In this document: piece after piece, positions 25,745-35,345 of the stretch | Layout: every line of letters begins with the position of its first letter | Numbering within the stretch: position 1 is the first letter of the stretch | Source of the DNA: Catenulispora rubra | GTDB taxonomy: Bacteria; Actinomycetota; Actinomycetes; Streptomycetales; Catenulisporaceae | Direction: 5' to 3' | NCBI RefSeq assembly: GCF_015356825.1 | Contig: NZ_JAACYW010000054.1 | Coordinates: 1-51,284, forward strand | Length of the DNA: 51,284 nt | Notes under the pieces: model-generated | What the model saw: the letters and a program-made list of their open reading frames with translations, nothing else | Databases searched by the model: none | Told to the model about the DNA's origin: nothing | Program-made: the position numbers and the translations under genes

Positions 25745-28258
25745 TCATTGATCCCGGCGGAACCCGAGTACCGCGCCGCTGGCCGTCAGGATGTACACCC
25801 CGCCGCCGGCGGGGTCGGGCACCAGCAGGTCGGCGCTGTTGGCGTTGGGGCCCGGGGGCATCGGGTAGGAGTGCACGAGCGAGCCGTCCGCGGCGTTCAC
25901 CACCGCCATTGCCAACGCGGTCTGGTCGGTCGGGGTGTGCACCTCGACCCAGACCTTGTCCCCGACCAGAGCCGGGACGTTCGCGATGCCGTTGAACGTC
26001 CTCGGGTTCGCCCACACCTGCGCGCCGGCCTTCCCCTTGCTGCTCACCTGCAGGCCGTACATGCTGTTCGCGTCGGTCGCGAAGGCGGTGTCGCCGGACT
26101 CCAGCACCTGGCCGGTGAAGCGCTTGTCGCTGGTCGGCGCCGTCTTCCCCACCGCCGGGTAGGTCCACATCCACTTCCCGGCCGTGTCGTAGGCGTGGAC
26201 CGAGCCGCTGTGCATGTCGGTGAGGTAGACGTGCTGGGCGTTGCCGCTCACGGTCGGGGTGACGGTCCCGGCGCCGTTGTCGCTGTAGGCCTGGAACGGG
26301 ATGTGCCAGACCTCCTTGCCCTTCTGCACCTCCATGGCCCGCAGGATCCGCAGCGAGTTCTGGTCGCACAGCGTGATGTAGATGAGGTTCCCGGTCTTCG
26401 GCACCGTCAGCGCGACGCTGGTCTGGTCCAGGGCCAGCCCCGTCGGCGGCGACGCCACCGCCTGCATGTCGCTGGCCTTCATGCTCCACAGCGTCGCCCG
26501 GTTCGTGAGGTCGAATCCGGCCAGGCAGGGCGGGAAGCTGGGGTCGAAACTGGCGGCGCCGACTATCAGGACGCCGCCGACCAGCCCCAGGACACCGCAC
26601 TGCGGCATGTTGTTGGTCGACGTCGTGGCCTGCAGGCCGGTCTTGGCGTTCCAGGCCGCCGAGCCGTCCTTCAGGTTCCAGGCGTAAACGGTGCCGTCGC
26701 CGTAGGTGTAGACGTAGTTGTCGTCGGCCGCCATGCTCGCCCCGCCGACGTTGCCGACGTCCGGGATCGACACCGGCGCGAAGGCCTTGGCGCCGGTGGT
26801 GGTGTCGATGGCGATCAGGTCCTGCGGCGAGTTCGGGTTGACGCTCGTGGCCGTGTAGATGCTGACCAGCTTGCCGCCCCGGACCACCGCTCCCCCGGCG
26901 GCGCCTCCCAGGTCGACCGGCGTGCTCCAGTCCTCGCCCCACTTGCCGAGAGTGTGCGACGGGGTCGGGGTGGCGCTCGGGGACGACGACGTGCCGGTGG
27001 TGGTCGGACCGGTCGAGGGCGAAGAGGTCGCGCCGTCCTTCGGCGGCGTCCCGGTCGGATACGTCGCCCCGGCGTTCTGCGCGGTCGAGTTCTTGTCGGC
27101 GTGCCGCGTCGCGGCGTACCAGGCGCCGCCGCCGGAGGCGGCCACCGCCACGGCGCCGGCGATCCCGGCCAGCACCCGCCGGCGGCCCGGATGCGAAGGC
27201 CGGTCCGGGCCGGACGCCGAGGGCGCCGCCGTCGTCCCGATCGCGCCGGCACCCCCGGTGAGGCTGGCGTCGCCGAGCCCGGCGGAGGTGGCATCCGGCT
27301 CGCGGGGAGCCGGCGTGGGCACCGGATCGTTGGTGACCCCGGCATGGGTCGGCGTGGCCTCCTCGGCCCCGGCGACCGGCGCGGCGGAGTACTGACGCAT
27401 ATCGCGGTGCACGGACTCCGGCAGCCAGTCGTCGGCCCCGAGGGCTCCGGCCTCCTCCGGCGGCAGCAGGATGTCGAGCAGCTGGTCGGTGGTCGGCCGG
27501 TTGGCCGGGTCCTTCTCCAGACACGCCGCGACCACCGGCCGCAGCGCCATCGGCACCCCGGTGAGGTCCGGGGACTCGTGCACCACGAGGTACAGCTGGA
27601 CGTGGTCCGGCCCGTCGCCGAACGGCGGCACGCCGGTGGTCGCGTAGACCAGGACGCCGCCGAGCGCGAAGACGTCGGAGGCGGGCAACAGCTGCGGGTC
27701 GGCGCGGCACTGCTCGGGGCTGGAGTACCGGGGCGAGCCGACGACGATGCCGGTCGTGGTCAGCGAGCTCCCGCCCTCGGAGGCGCTGATGCCGAAGTCG
27801 ATGACGCGGGGTCCGTCGGGGCCGCAGATGACGTTCGAGGGCTTCAGGTCGCGGTGGATCAGCCCCGCGCCGTGGATCGCGCCCAGCGCCTCGGCGATCC
27901 CGGCGCCCAGGATCCGGGCCGAGCGCTCGGGCAGCGGTCCGTGGTCGTGCACGGCGCGCTGGAGCGAGGGGCCGGGTATGTAAGCGGTGGCGAGCCAGGG
28001 CTCGGCGTCGTCGGGGCCGGCGTCCAGCAGCGGGGCGGTGTACAGCCCGTCCACGGTCCGCGCCGCCTGCACCTCACGCCGGAACCGGATGCGGAAGCGC
28101 TCGTCCTCGGCGTACTCGGCACGGATCACCTTCACCGCCACCGGCCGGCCGCCGCGCGACCGGGCCAGGTACACCCGTCCCATGCCGCCCGCGCCGATCC
28201 GCGCCAGCGGTGTGTACGGCCCGACGCGAGCCGGGTCTTCGGGCTTGAGCGCTTCCAT
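25745..28258 (-). CDS. Ser/Thr protein kinase with C-terminal PQQ-like propeller
   Basis: An 837-aa Hanks-type kinase. The kinase domain (about 14-275) has the Gly loop IGAGGMG (21-27), VAVKVI with Lys43, HRDLKPSN catalytic loop (about 137-144) and DFGIS. A Pro/Ser/Thr-rich linker and one membrane helix (VLAGIAGAVAVAASGGG, about 365-385) follow, then a long outside region of repeated beta strands with GAKAFAP, YTYGDGTVYAWNLKDG and VHAYDTAGKW patterns, a PQQ/WD40-like propeller. The layout suggests an outside sensor driving an inside kinase. AAGGGGG stands ahead of ATG 28258. The target is unknown. Confidence 0.9.
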   Translation of the reverse strand: MEALKPEDPARVGPYTPLARIGAGGMGRVYLARSRGGRPVAVKVIRAEYAEDERFRIRFRREVQAARTVDGLYTAPLLDAGPDDAEPWLATAYIPGPSLQRAVHDHGPLPERSARILGAGIAEALGAIHGAGLIHRDLKPSNVICGPDGPRVIDFGISASEGGSSLTTTGIVVGSPRYSSPEQCRADPQLLPASDVFALGGVLVYATTGVPPFGDGPDHVQLYLVVHESPDLTGVPMALRPVVAACLEKDPANRPTTDQLLDILLPPEEAGALGADDWLPESVHRDMRQYSAAPVAGAEEATPTHAGVTNDPVPTPAPREPDATSAGLGDASLTGGAGAIGTTAAPSASGPDRPSHPGRRRVLAGIAGAVAVAASGGGAWYAATRHADKNSTAQNAGATYPTGTPPKDGATSSPSTGPTTTGTSSSPSATPTPSHTLGKWGEDWSTPVDLGGAAGGAVVRGGKLVSIYTATSVNPNSPQDLIAIDTTTGAKAFAPVSIPDVGNVGGASMAADDNYVYTYGDGTVYAWNLKDGSAAWNAKTGLQATTSTNNMPQCGVLGLVGGVLIVGAASFDPSFPPCLAGFDLTNRATLWSMKASDMQAVASPPTGLALDQTSVALTVPKTGNLIYITLCDQNSLRILRAMEVQKGKEVWHIPFQAYSDNGAGTVTPTVSGNAQHVYLTDMHSGSVHAYDTAGKWMWTYPAVGKTAPTSDKRFTGQVLESGDTAFATDANSMYGLQVSSKGKAGAQVWANPRTFNGIANVPALVGDKVWVEVHTPTDQTALAMAVVNAADGSLVHSYPMPPGPNANSADLLVPDPAGGGVYILTASGAVLGFRRDQ

Positions 28259-28280
28259 GGGGTCCCCCTTCTGAGGGGAA

Positions 28281-28286
28281 ATCGTA
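28281..28286 (-). promoter_or_regulatory. Possible -10 box of the kinase gene
   Basis: TACGAT on the minus strand, 22 bases ahead of the ATG, leaves room for the AAGGGGG ribosome site. No convincing -35 box is seen. Confidence 0.35.
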
Positions 28287-28333
28287 ACGGTCGACGATCG
28301 GGTCGGGTGGCACTGCCGGGGCGTTCGCCGTCT

Positions 28334-29287
28334 TCACAGCACGTGGGCTCCGGCGGCCGGGCCCAGGGCACGCCGTACCGCGCGCACCGACGGCGCGGCT
28401 TCCAGCGCCGCCGCGACCCGGGCTGCGGCAGCCGCGTCGGCGGCGAGGAACGCGCACGTCGGGCCGGATCCGGAGAGCAGAGTGCCGATCGCTCCGGCAT
28501 CCTGTCCGGCCTGCAGAGTCGCGCGCAGGTCAGGACGCAGGGAGGTGGCCGGCCGGGTCAGATCGTTGCGCAGCGCCGCGCCGAGCAGCGTTGAGTCTCC
28601 GGCCCGCAGCGCGCGCAGCAGCTCCTCGTCCACGCCCGGCGCGGCCGCCTGCTCACCGGCTTCCTCGCGCAGCCGGTCCAGCTCGCGGAAGACCGCCGGG
28701 GTGGACAAACCCTCATGGGCGAAGGCGAACACCCAGTGGAACTCGCCGCGGGCCAGCACCGGGGTGATCTGCTCGCCCCGACCGGTGCCCATGGCGGTGC
28801 CGCCGTAGAGCGCGAAGGGCACGTCGCTGCCGAGCTGGGCGGCGAGCGCGTGGAGGTCGTCGCGGGACAGGCCGGTGCCCCACAGCGCGTCACAGGCCAC
28901 CAGCGCGCCCGCGGCGTCGGCCGAGCCACCGGCCATCCCGCCGGCGACCGGGATGCCCTTGGTGAGGTGCAGGCGCACGGCCGGGCTGCGGCCCGCGGTC
29001 CGCGCCAGGAGCTCGGCGGCGCGCCAGGCCAGGTTGGTGTCGTCCAGCGGCACGTCGACCTGTCCCTCGCCCTCGCAGGTGAGCGCGAGGCCGTCGGCGG
29101 TGCTGGCGGTGACCTCGTCGAAGAGGCCGACGGCATGGAAGACGGTGGCCAGGTCGTGGTAGCCGTCGGAGCGCAGCGGACCGACCGAGAGCGCCAGGTT
29201 GACCTTCGCCGGCACCCGGACGGTGACCGACTCGGTGGCGCCGGGGCGCGGGGTGTCGTCGTCGGGGGTGAGGGCGGCGGCGGTCAC
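28334..29287 (-). CDS. ispE: 4-diphosphocytidyl-2-C-methyl-D-erythritol kinase
   Basis: A 317-aa GHMP kinase of the MEP isoprenoid pathway; it phosphorylates CDP-methylerythritol with ATP. Visible motifs are [15 protein letters not shown] (substrate Lys), [10 protein letters not shown], the GHMP ATP loop [14 protein letters not shown] (about 112-125) and [10 protein letters not shown] near the C-terminus. GTG at 29287 overlaps the rsmA stop as GTGA, so it is translated after rsmA. The order rpfB-rsmA-ispE is the standard actinobacterial one. The C-terminal helix is slightly longer than in E. coli. Confidence 0.95.
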   Translation of the reverse strand: MTAAALTPDDDTPRPGATESVTVRVPAKVNLALSVGPLRSDGYHDLATVFHAVGLFDEVTASTADGLALTCEGEGQVDVPLDDTNLAWRAAELLARTAGRSPAVRLHLTKGIPVAGGMAGGSADAAGALVACDALWGTGLSRDDLHALAAQLGSDVPFALYGGTAMGTGRGEQITPVLARGEFHWVFAFAHEGLSTPAVFRELDRLREEAGEQAAAPGVDEELLRALRAGDSTLLGAALRNDLTRPATSLRPDLRATLQAGQDAGAIGTLLSGSGPTCAFLAADAAAAARVAAALEAAPSVRAVRRALGPAAGAHVL

Positions 29288-30270
29288 GAGGCTTCCCCGG
29301 AACCATCGGCCCCCCGCTTAGGAGGCGGGGGAGGTCTGTGCTCCGCCAGCCGCGCGAACTCCTCGACGGTCAGCGTCTCGCCGCGCGCGCCGGGGTCGAT
29401 GCCGGCGGCGGTCAGCGCCCCCTCGGCGGCGGCCGGGGAGCCGGCCCAGCCGCTCAGGGCCGAGCGCAGGGTCTTGCGGCGTTGTGCGAAAGCAGCGTCC
29501 ACAGCAGTGAAGACGTCGCGGCGGTCGGCAACGGTTGTGGGCGGGACCGCGCGCCGGTCCAGGCGCACCAGCCCGGAGTCGACGTTCGGCGCCGGCCAGA
29601 AGACGCTGCGGCCGATCGCGCCGGCCCGCTTCACGTCCGCGTACCAGCGGGCCTTGACCGACGGCACGCCGTAGACCCGGCCGCCGGGCTCGGCGGCCAG
29701 CCGGTCGGCGACCTCGGACTGGACCATGATCAGGGTGCGTTCGATGCTCGGGAAGCGCTCCAGCATGTGCAGCAACACCGGGACTGCGACGTTGTAGGGC
29801 AGGTTCGCGACCAGCGCGGTCGGCGGCGGACCGGGCAGCTCGGTGATCCGCAGCGCGTCGGCGTGCACGAGCTCGAACTCCACGTCCCCTGCGGCGATGC
29901 CGGGCGCGAACTCGGCCAGGGTGTCCGGCAGCGCGGCGGCCAGGGTCGCGTCGATCTCGACGGCGACCACCCGGCGGGCGACGTCCAGCAGGCCCAGCGT
30001 CAGCGAGCCCAGCCCGGGGCCGACCTCGACCACCACGTCGTCGGCGGTGACGTCGCCGGCCCGCACGATCCGCCGGATGGTGTTGGGGTCGATGACGAAG
30101 TTCTGCCCCAGCTTCTTGGTCGGCGAGACGCCGAGCTTGTCGGCGAGCCGGCGGACCTCGGCCGGGCCCAGCAGGCGGGCCGGGAGCCGGGTCGGCAGCT
30201 CGGCCGGCAGCTGGGCCGACAGCGGGTCGTCGGCGGCCGGTGGTGGCGGGGAGTGCGGAGTTTCGGACAT
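29284..30270 (-). CDS. rsmA: 16S rRNA dimethyladenosine transferase
   Basis: A 328-aa KsgA enzyme; it dimethylates A1518 and A1519 of 16S rRNA with SAM. Motifs: LGQNFVID (about 62), [11 protein letters not shown] for [11 protein letters not shown], and the catalytic NLPYNVAVP, followed by the helical C-terminal domain. The start is taken at ATG 30270 (MSETPHS); a longer frame upstream lacks family support. A TACGAT box 8 bases ahead suggests a nearly leaderless message. The first 45 residues are a Pro-rich extension compared with E. coli. Confidence 0.95.
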   Translation of the reverse strand: MSETPHSPPPPAADDPLSAQLPAELPTRLPARLLGPAEVRRLADKLGVSPTKKLGQNFVIDPNTIRRIVRAGDVTADDVVVEVGPGLGSLTLGLLDVARRVVAVEIDATLAAALPDTLAEFAPGIAAGDVEFELVHADALRITELPGPPPTALVANLPYNVAVPVLLHMLERFPSIERTLIMVQSEVADRLAAEPGGRVYGVPSVKARWYADVKRAGAIGRSVFWPAPNVDSGLVRLDRRAVPPTTVADRRDVFTAVDAAFAQRRKTLRSALSGWAGSPAAAEGALTAAGIDPGARGETLTVEEFARLAEHRPPPPPKRGADGSGEAS

Positions 30271-30278
30271 CGCGAGCC

Positions 30279-30284
30279 ATCGTA
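30279..30284 (-). promoter_or_regulatory. -10 box for a near-leaderless rsmA transcript
   Basis: TACGAT on the minus strand sits 8 bases ahead of the rsmA ATG, leaving no space for a ribosome site. This would let rsmA-ispE be made separately from rpfB. Confidence 0.4.
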
Positions 30285-30333
30285 TGCCGCGGCGGCCCGC
30301 AAGCCGTCCACTTCCCTTCGGCCGGAACAGCGG

Positions 30334-30374
30334 TGCGGCGCGGCACCCCGGCTCTGGCCGGGTACCGCGCCGCA
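30334..30374 (-). terminator. Terminator hairpin after rpfB
   Basis: TGCGGCGCGG (30334-30343) pairs perfectly with CCGCGCCGCA (30365-30374); four more pairs follow a mismatch. It lies 25 bases past the rpfB stop, before the rsmA promoter. Confidence 0.65.
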
Positions 30375-30398
30375 TCACGAAGCTTTGTCAGGCCTGCG

Positions 30399-31529
30399 TC
30401 ACTTGAACAGGTTGTGCCCGCACACCGGCCACTGGCCTGCGCCGGACTGCACGTACAGCAGCTTGGCGCGATAGGTCTGCTCGGCCGGGGTGGCGTTCGA
30501 CGGCAGTCCGGAGCCGCCCATCGCGGCCCAGGTCGACACCGAGAACTGGTAGAGCCCGAAGTACAGCCCGCCGCCGCCGACCGACTTGGGATTCCCGCCG
30601 GACTCGCACTCCGCGACGCCGGCCCAGTTCAGGCCGTCGGCGCCGGCCACGGTAGTCGGCACGGCCTTGGTGCCGACCTTCACCACCGCGTTCACCGGCT
30701 GCTTGGTGATGGTCTTGCTGACGATCTTCGGCGCCTGCTTCACACCGTTGACGGTCAGGTACGCGTACACGACCTGCTGAACGCCCGGCACGCCCTCGGT
30801 GATCGTGGTCCGCGAGCCCACGTAGGAGCTCGGGTCCGACTGCTCGGTCGTGGAGAAGTCGATCGGGACCTGCTTGGTCTCCTTCGTCCCGGTGACGCGC
30901 TCGACGGTGATGTTCTCGCCGTCGGTGGGGAAGGAGGCCGGGTCCGGGCTCGCGGTGTCCTGCCCGGCGAGCGTCACGTTGGCCTGGGTCAGCGCCTGGG
31001 CGACGGTCTGCGCGGTGGTGTCCACGGGGATCGAGCGTCCGTCGACGAGTATGTTGACGTGCCGCTCGGTCCGGACCTGGAAGCTCAGGCCCTGGCGGCC
31101 GATCGGCTGGTCGCGGTTGACCGACAGGTACGGGTTCGCGCCGCCGCGCACCCCCACGTCGCCGAGCGCCTCGGCCACGGTGGTCGCGGTGGACCAGATC
31201 TGCTGGTCCTTGCCGTCCACGGTGACGTCGAGCTGGCGGCCGTAGCGGACCGAGATCTGCTCGCCGTCCGCCAGCGTCTCGCCGGGGGCCGGGGCCACCT
31301 GGTCGTGGGCGTCGGTGACGATGCCCTGCGCCTTGAGGACGTCGGCGACCTTGCCGTCGAACGTGTGGATGGTGCGTTCCTGGCCGTCCACGGTCAAATG
31401 GACGGTCTTCTCGAAGCCGACGTAGGCTCCAGCGGCGCCGACGAGCCCCAGCAGGACCGTGCCCTGTACGGCGCGGACCTTGACCTTGGAACCCTCGCTG
31501 TGCCGACTAGCGGAACGTCTACTGCTCAC
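30399..31529 (-). CDS. rpfB: Resuscitation-promoting factor, RpfB type
   Basis: A 376-aa secreted muralytic enzyme. A basic N-terminus and one membrane segment (GTVLLGLVGAAGAYVGF, about 23-39) act as signal or anchor. Three DUF348 repeats (about 40-205, each with a T/D-V-D-G start), a G5 domain (about 210-290) and a C-terminal Rpf domain (about 300-376) follow. The Rpf domain has the catalytic Glu in WAGVAECESGGN, LYFGLYQFS, and paired cysteines ending WPVCGHNL. Rpf enzymes cut peptidoglycan and wake dormant cells. Start is GTG 31529; the ribosome site is poor. Position between tatD and rsmA is as in Mycobacterium. Confidence 0.95.
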   Translation of the reverse strand: MSSRRSASRHSEGSKVKVRAVQGTVLLGLVGAAGAYVGFEKTVHLTVDGQERTIHTFDGKVADVLKAQGIVTDAHDQVAPAPGETLADGEQISVRYGRQLDVTVDGKDQQIWSTATTVAEALGDVGVRGGANPYLSVNRDQPIGRQGLSFQVRTERHVNILVDGRSIPVDTTAQTVAQALTQANVTLAGQDTASPDPASFPTDGENITVERVTGTKETKQVPIDFSTTEQSDPSSYVGSRTTITEGVPGVQQVVYAYLTVNGVKQAPKIVSKTITKQPVNAVVKVGTKAVPTTVAGADGLNWAGVAECESGGNPKSVGGGGLYFGLYQFSVSTWAAMGGSGLPSNATPAEQTYRAKLLYVQSGAGQWPVCGHNLFK

Positions 31530-31733
31530 GCTGATCCAGACCTCGCCGTGTCCGGCTACGACGCCCGGGCTCCTTCGAAGACCCGTTCTTCACATCGCGT
31601 CGATCCGGCTGCCGAGGCGACACTAGCGGCAACCCCGCCGGGCCGCCAGCAGACGTCCGGTGGATGTCCTGCGACATCCCTTTCAGTCCAAGTCGGCTGT
31701 CGGTCGACTGATATGACTGGCTATGCCCCGGCG

Positions 31734-32708
31734 CTATGCCGGGACCTTGAAGGCATCCCGCAGGTTGCTGTCGAGGGCCTGACAGAGTTCAGCCAAAGCG
31801 GTGTCACCGTCCATGCCTCGCAGTGCCGCCATCGCACGGACTGTGTAAGGAACGAGGTAGGGCGCGTTGGGCCGTCCTCTATAAGGAAGCGGTGTGAGGA
31901 ACGGCGCGTCGGTCTCGACCAGGATCCGGTCGATCGGCGCCGCCTGGAATGCCTCCTGCAATGCCTGGTTCGCCTTGTAGGTGAGGTTCCCCGCGAAGGA
32001 CATGTAGTAGCCGCGCTCGGCGCAAACGCGCGCCATCTCCGCGTCACCCGAATAGCAGTGGAAGACCACTGTTTCGGGGGAACCCTCTTCAAGAAGGATG
32101 CGCAGGACGTCCTCGTGCGCGTCGCGGTCGTGGATCACCAGGGCTTTGCCATGGCGCTTGGCGATCGCGATGTGGGCCCGGAAGGAGTCCTGCTGCGCCT
32201 GGACGCCCTCGGGGCCGGTGCGGAAGTAGTCCAGGCCGGTCTCGCCGATGCCGAGCACGTGCTCGTCGGCGGCCAGCTTGTCGATCTCGGCCAGGGCCGC
32301 CTCCAGGGCCGCCGCGCCGCCGGGGGCGCGGTCCTGGCCGGACCAGCCGTCGGGGTCACCGAGGACGAGGCGCGGGGCCTCGTTCGGGTGCAGGGCTACG
32401 GCGGCGTGTACGCGCTCGAACTCCGCCGCCAGCTCGACAGCGGTCTGCGACGAGGGGACGTCCACGCCGACCTGGACCAGGGTCCGGACGTTCACGGCGT
32501 CGGCGGCCGCGATGATGTCCGCGGCCGCCGGCTCCTGCATGTCCATATGGGTGTGGCTGTCGCCGACCGGGGCCGGCAGGGGCTCTGGCGCCGGGGGCGG
32601 GGTCTCGTCCCGCTCCCGGGACTTCCGCTTGCGTTTGCGCTTCGTCTCGCCGGGTTCCGGTGCGGCGCTGTTCGCTTCGGGCTGACCTGCCTCGCCGTGC
32701 TCTGTCAC
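31734..32708 (-). CDS. tatD: TatD-family metal-dependent DNase
   Basis: A 324-aa TIM-barrel hydrolase. The metal ligands are present: DSHTHMD (HxH, about 50), GIGETGLDY (Glu), LVIHDRDA (His), FHCYSG (His) and VETDAPFL (Asp). TatD enzymes are 3'-5' exonucleases or DNA-repair nucleases. Residues 1-45 form an unusual Pro-rich, very basic extension (KRKRKRKSRERDE) that could bind nucleic acid. GTG at 32708 is the chosen start; a 12-base repeat around it gives a second upstream GTG that is closed by TAG. The gap to rpfB is 204 bases. Confidence 0.93.
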   Translation of the reverse strand: MTEHGEAGQPEANSAAPEPGETKRKRKRKSRERDETPPPAPEPLPAPVGDSHTHMDMQEPAAADIIAAADAVNVRTLVQVGVDVPSSQTAVELAAEFERVHAAVALHPNEAPRLVLGDPDGWSGQDRAPGGAAALEAALAEIDKLAADEHVLGIGETGLDYFRTGPEGVQAQQDSFRAHIAIAKRHGKALVIHDRDAHEDVLRILLEEGSPETVVFHCYSGDAEMARVCAERGYYMSFAGNLTYKANQALQEAFQAAPIDRILVETDAPFLTPLPYRGRPNAPYLVPYTVRAMAALRGMDGDTALAELCQALDSNLRDAFKVPA

Positions 32709-32727
32709 GCGCCTACTCTGTCACGCG
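32700..32727. repeat. 12-bp direct repeat at the tatD start
   Basis: CTCTGTCACGCG occurs at 32700-32711 and again at 32716-32727. On the minus strand each copy carries GTGACAGAG, but the upstream copy runs at once into TAG, so only the second can start tatD. Confidence 0.8.
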
Positions 32728-32758
32728 GCCGGTGCCTGCGCCGCCTCGCCGTCGGGCC

Positions 32759-34576
32759 CTACGCCGCCTCGCCGCCGAGCCGCGCCAGCTCCTCGTCGAC
32801 GATCGAGGGGTCCAGCTTCTTGAAGATCGGCGTCGGCGGCTCCAGCTTGCGCCCGACCTCGATCGGCGTGGACTCCCAGCGGGCCAGCGCCCGGTCGTAG
32901 TCGCCGGTGAGCACCGGGTAGCCCGGTCCGCCGTCCAGGTCCTCGACCTCGCGCAGCTCCGGCATCGCCGACCAGGTGCCCTCGCCGCCGAGCAGGTGGA
33001 AGACCTTCTCGGAGGAGAACGGCAGGAACGGCGTCAGCAGGGTCTTGGCGTCGTCGACGACCTGCAGGGTGACGTGCAGGACGGTGGCCATGCGCTCGGG
33101 GTCGGTCTTGGCCAGCTTCCACGGCTCGTGGTCCGAGACGTACTTGTTGGCCTCGGCCACCACCCGCATCGCCTCGGCCAGCGCGGCCTTGAAGCGGCAG
33201 CGGTCCAGCAGGTCGCCGACCGCCGCGAAGGCCCCGCGCGAGGTCGCCAGCAGCGCCTCGTCCTCGGGCGTGAGGTCCTTGCCGGCCGGGATCTCGCCGA
33301 GGTTCTTCGCCGCCATCGACACGGCCCGGTTGACCAGGTTGCCCCAGCCGGCGACCAGCTCGTCGTTGTTGCGGCGCAGGAACTCGCTCCAGGTGAAGTC
33401 CGTGTCCTGGGTCTCCGGGCCGGCCGCGGTGATGTAGTAGCGCAGGGCGTCGGCGTCGTAGCGGGACAGGAAGTCGCGGACGTAGATGACCACGGCGCGG
33501 CTGGAGGAGAACTTGCGGCCCTCCATGGTCAGGAACTCCGAGCTGACCACTTCCTTCGGCAGGGCGAGCGCGCCGAGGCTGCCCGGCTTGCCGTTCTTCT
33601 CGCCCTTGCCGTCGTAGCCGAGCAGCATCGCCGGCCAGATCTCGGAGTGGAAGACGATGTTGTCCTTGCCCATGAAGTAGTAGGCACTGGGCGCCTCGCC
33701 GTCCGGGCCGACCTGCCAGAAGGCGCGCCAGGCGTCCGGGTCGCCGCTGCGGCGGGCCCACTCGACGCTCGCGCTCAGGTAGCCGACAACCGCGTCGAAC
33801 CAGACGTACAGCTTCTTGTCGGGGCGGTCGACCCAGCCCTCCAGCGGGACCGGGACGCCCCAGTCCAGGTCGCGGGAGATGGCGCGGGGCTGGAGGTCGT
33901 CCAGCAGGTTCAGGGAGAACTTCAGGACGTTGGGACGCCAGGACTTCTGCTCCTGCAGCCAGGACCCGAGGACGCTCGCGAAGGCGGGCAGGTCCAGGAA
34001 GAACTGCTCGGTCTCGATGAACTTCGGCGTCTCGCCGTTGATCCGCGAGCGCGGGTTGATCAGCTTCTCCGGGTCCAGCTGGTTGCCGCAGTTGTCGCAC
34101 TGGTCGCCGCGCGCGCCGTCGTAGCCGCAGATGTAACAGGTGCCCTCGATGTAGCGGTCGGGCAGCGTCCGGCCGGTCGAGGGGCTGATGGCGCCGAGCG
34201 TGGTCTTGGGGAAGATGTAGCCGTTGTCGTACAGGCCCTTGAAGATCTCCTGCACGACCGCGTAGTGGTTGCGCGTGGTGGTGCGGGTGAACAGGTCGTA
34301 GGCCAGCCCGAGCGACCGCAGGTCCTCGGCGATCACGCGGTTGTACCGGTCGGCCAGCTCGCGGGCGGTGACGCCCTCCTTGTCGGCCTGGACCAGGATC
34401 GGCGTCCCGTGCTCGTCGGTCCCGCTGACCATCAGCACCCGGTTGCCCGCCATCCGCTGGTAGCGGCTGAAGACGTCCGAGGGGACGCCGAAGCCGGAGA
34501 CGTGGCCGATGTGGCGGGGCCCGTTGGCGTAGGGCCACGCCACGGCTGTGAGGATGGTGCGCTGGGTGGACGGCAT
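32759..34576 (-). CDS. metG: Methionyl-tRNA synthetase
   Basis: A 605-aa class I synthetase that charges tRNA-Met. It has the HIGH box at residues 22-25 (RHIGHVSG), a zinc knuckle with CYICG and CDNCG (about 146-161), and KFSSSR (about 353-358) in place of KMSKS. The change at the fourth position (Lys to Ser) is worth noting but is met in actinobacterial enzymes as far as I recall. The anticodon-binding helical domain fills about 400-560. There is no C-terminal tRNA-binding (EMAP-like) domain, so it is a short form. ATG 34576 appears leaderless, 7 bases after TACCCT. Confidence 0.96.
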   Translation of the reverse strand: MPSTQRTILTAVAWPYANGPRHIGHVSGFGVPSDVFSRYQRMAGNRVLMVSGTDEHGTPILVQADKEGVTARELADRYNRVIAEDLRSLGLAYDLFTRTTTRNHYAVVQEIFKGLYDNGYIFPKTTLGAISPSTGRTLPDRYIEGTCYICGYDGARGDQCDNCGNQLDPEKLINPRSRINGETPKFIETEQFFLDLPAFASVLGSWLQEQKSWRPNVLKFSLNLLDDLQPRAISRDLDWGVPVPLEGWVDRPDKKLYVWFDAVVGYLSASVEWARRSGDPDAWRAFWQVGPDGEAPSAYYFMGKDNIVFHSEIWPAMLLGYDGKGEKNGKPGSLGALALPKEVVSSEFLTMEGRKFSSSRAVVIYVRDFLSRYDADALRYYITAAGPETQDTDFTWSEFLRRNNDELVAGWGNLVNRAVSMAAKNLGEIPAGKDLTPEDEALLATSRGAFAAVGDLLDRCRFKAALAEAMRVVAEANKYVSDHEPWKLAKTDPERMATVLHVTLQVVDDAKTLLTPFLPFSSEKVFHLLGGEGTWSAMPELREVEDLDGGPGYPVLTGDYDRALARWESTPIEVGRKLEPPTPIFKKLDPSIVDEELARLGGEAA

Positions 34577-34583
34577 GAGGCCT

Positions 34584-34589
34584 AGGGTA
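34584..34589 (-). promoter_or_regulatory. -10 box for leaderless metG transcript
   Basis: TACCCT on the minus strand ends 7 bases ahead of the metG ATG, the spacing at which transcription would begin on or next to the start codon. No ribosome site is present. Confidence 0.5.
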
Positions 34590-34658
34590 TCTGGCGCGGC
34601 GGCCTCACCTGGTGCGGTTTGGGCGGGGTCCAGATACTGGACGTGGAGGGGTGGTCAC

Positions 34659-34829
34659 GTGAACGCGGATCCGACCGGGGGGCGCGAACCGGGAGCGGCC
34701 GACGAGGCGCGGGAACCGGTGTCCGAGCCGACGCCAGAACCGGCACCCGAGGACGACCTGGTCCTGGCCACCGCCCGCCGCATCATCGCCGCCGACGCCG
34801 CGATCATCCATCGCCTGGGCACGATATGA
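34659..34829 (+). CDS. Small protein, probable antitoxin of the Fic toxin
   Basis: A 56-aa acidic protein read from GTG 34659 behind GGAGGGG, ending with ATGA overlap into the Fic gene. The first 35 residues are Pro/Glu-rich and disordered, and the last 22 (DDLVLATARRIIAADAAIIH) look helical. It does not match Phd, VapB or FitA by eye. By position and coupling it should be the antitoxin, but no family is recognised. A longer frame upstream would start inside the metG promoter and is not used. Confidence 0.65.
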   Translation: MNADPTGGREPGAADEAREPVSEPTPEPAPEDDLVLATARRIIAADAAIIHRLGTI

Positions 34830-35197
34830 GGTACCTGACCACCCGCGACCTGCTCGCGATCACCGACGCCACCCTCGGCCCGGACACCCCGATCCGCGAC
34901 GCGGGACTGATCGACTCGGCGGCGCACCGGCCACGCACCACCGCCTTCGGCGAGGACGCCTACCCGGACCTGCACACCAAGGCCGCCGCGATCCTGCACT
35001 CGATCCTGCGCAACCACCCGCTGGTCGACGGCAACAAGCGCCTGGCGTGGGTCGCCTGCCGCACCTTCCTCGCGGTGAACGGCGCCGACTTCACCCCGGA
35101 CGAGGACGCGGCGGTCGACTTCGTGATGCGGGCGGCGGCTTCGGAGCTGGACGGCGTCGAGGCGATCGCGGCGGTGCTGCGGGGGTGGACGGGGTGA
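34826..35197 (+). CDS. Doc-type Fic-domain toxin
   Basis: A 123-aa Fic/Doc protein starting with ATG 34826 inside the stop of the small upstream gene. The core reads HPLVDGNKRLAW (about 71-82), the Doc version HxFxDGNKR with Leu in place of Phe; the catalytic-type His, the Asp that replaces Glu, Asn and Lys-Arg are there. The family phosphorylates EF-Tu (Doc) or adds AMP (classical Fic); the Asp-Gly form favours Doc-like kinase activity. The length and helix order fit Doc. The partner gene ahead makes a toxin-antitoxin pair likely. Confidence 0.88.
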   Translation: MRYLTTRDLLAITDATLGPDTPIRDAGLIDSAAHRPRTTAFGEDAYPDLHTKAAAILHSILRNHPLVDGNKRLAWVACRTFLAVNGADFTPDEDAAVDFVMRAAASELDGVEAIAAVLRGWTG

Positions 35198-35219
35198 GGT
35201 CGGCGGCCCTCAGCCGGGG

Positions 35220-35345
35220 TCACTCGTAGTGGTAGCGGCACTGAGAGGCATCGCTGCGCCACGAGCGGGCAGCGGACAAAGCTGCACCCAGCTACTTCGG
35301 CGCCTCGGACTTGCTGACGCGAACCGCTTCTCGTCGGATGGGGCG
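35220..35345 (-). pseudogene. Remnant of a YoeB/Txe toxin gene
   Basis: Directly after the YefM stop, the minus strand still encodes SQCRYHYE followed by TGA (stop at 35220-35222). QCRYHYE is the usual C-terminus of YoeB toxins in actinobacteria. Ahead of it, another frame gives VRGAEVAGC, like the LKGELAGCW stretch of YoeB. Only about 126 bases remain, where an intact toxin needs about 255, and the frame is broken. I read this as a deleted, shifted toxin. Confidence 0.5.

Noticed and set aside
25337..28594. Long plus-strand frame opposite the kinase and YiaA/B genes
   Set aside because: Same shadow effect; the minus strand has clear kinase motifs.
31530..31733. Riboswitch (c-di-AMP type) ahead of rpfB
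   Set aside because: Such switches are known ahead of some rpf genes, but the expected conserved strings are not visible in this 204-base gap.
30240..34585. Plus-strand frames opposite rpfB, tatD and metG
   Set aside because: No motif; the minus strand holds well-known genes.
34548..34658. Longer start for the small Fic partner gene
   Set aside because: It would run through the metG promoter region, and GTG 34659 has a good ribosome site.
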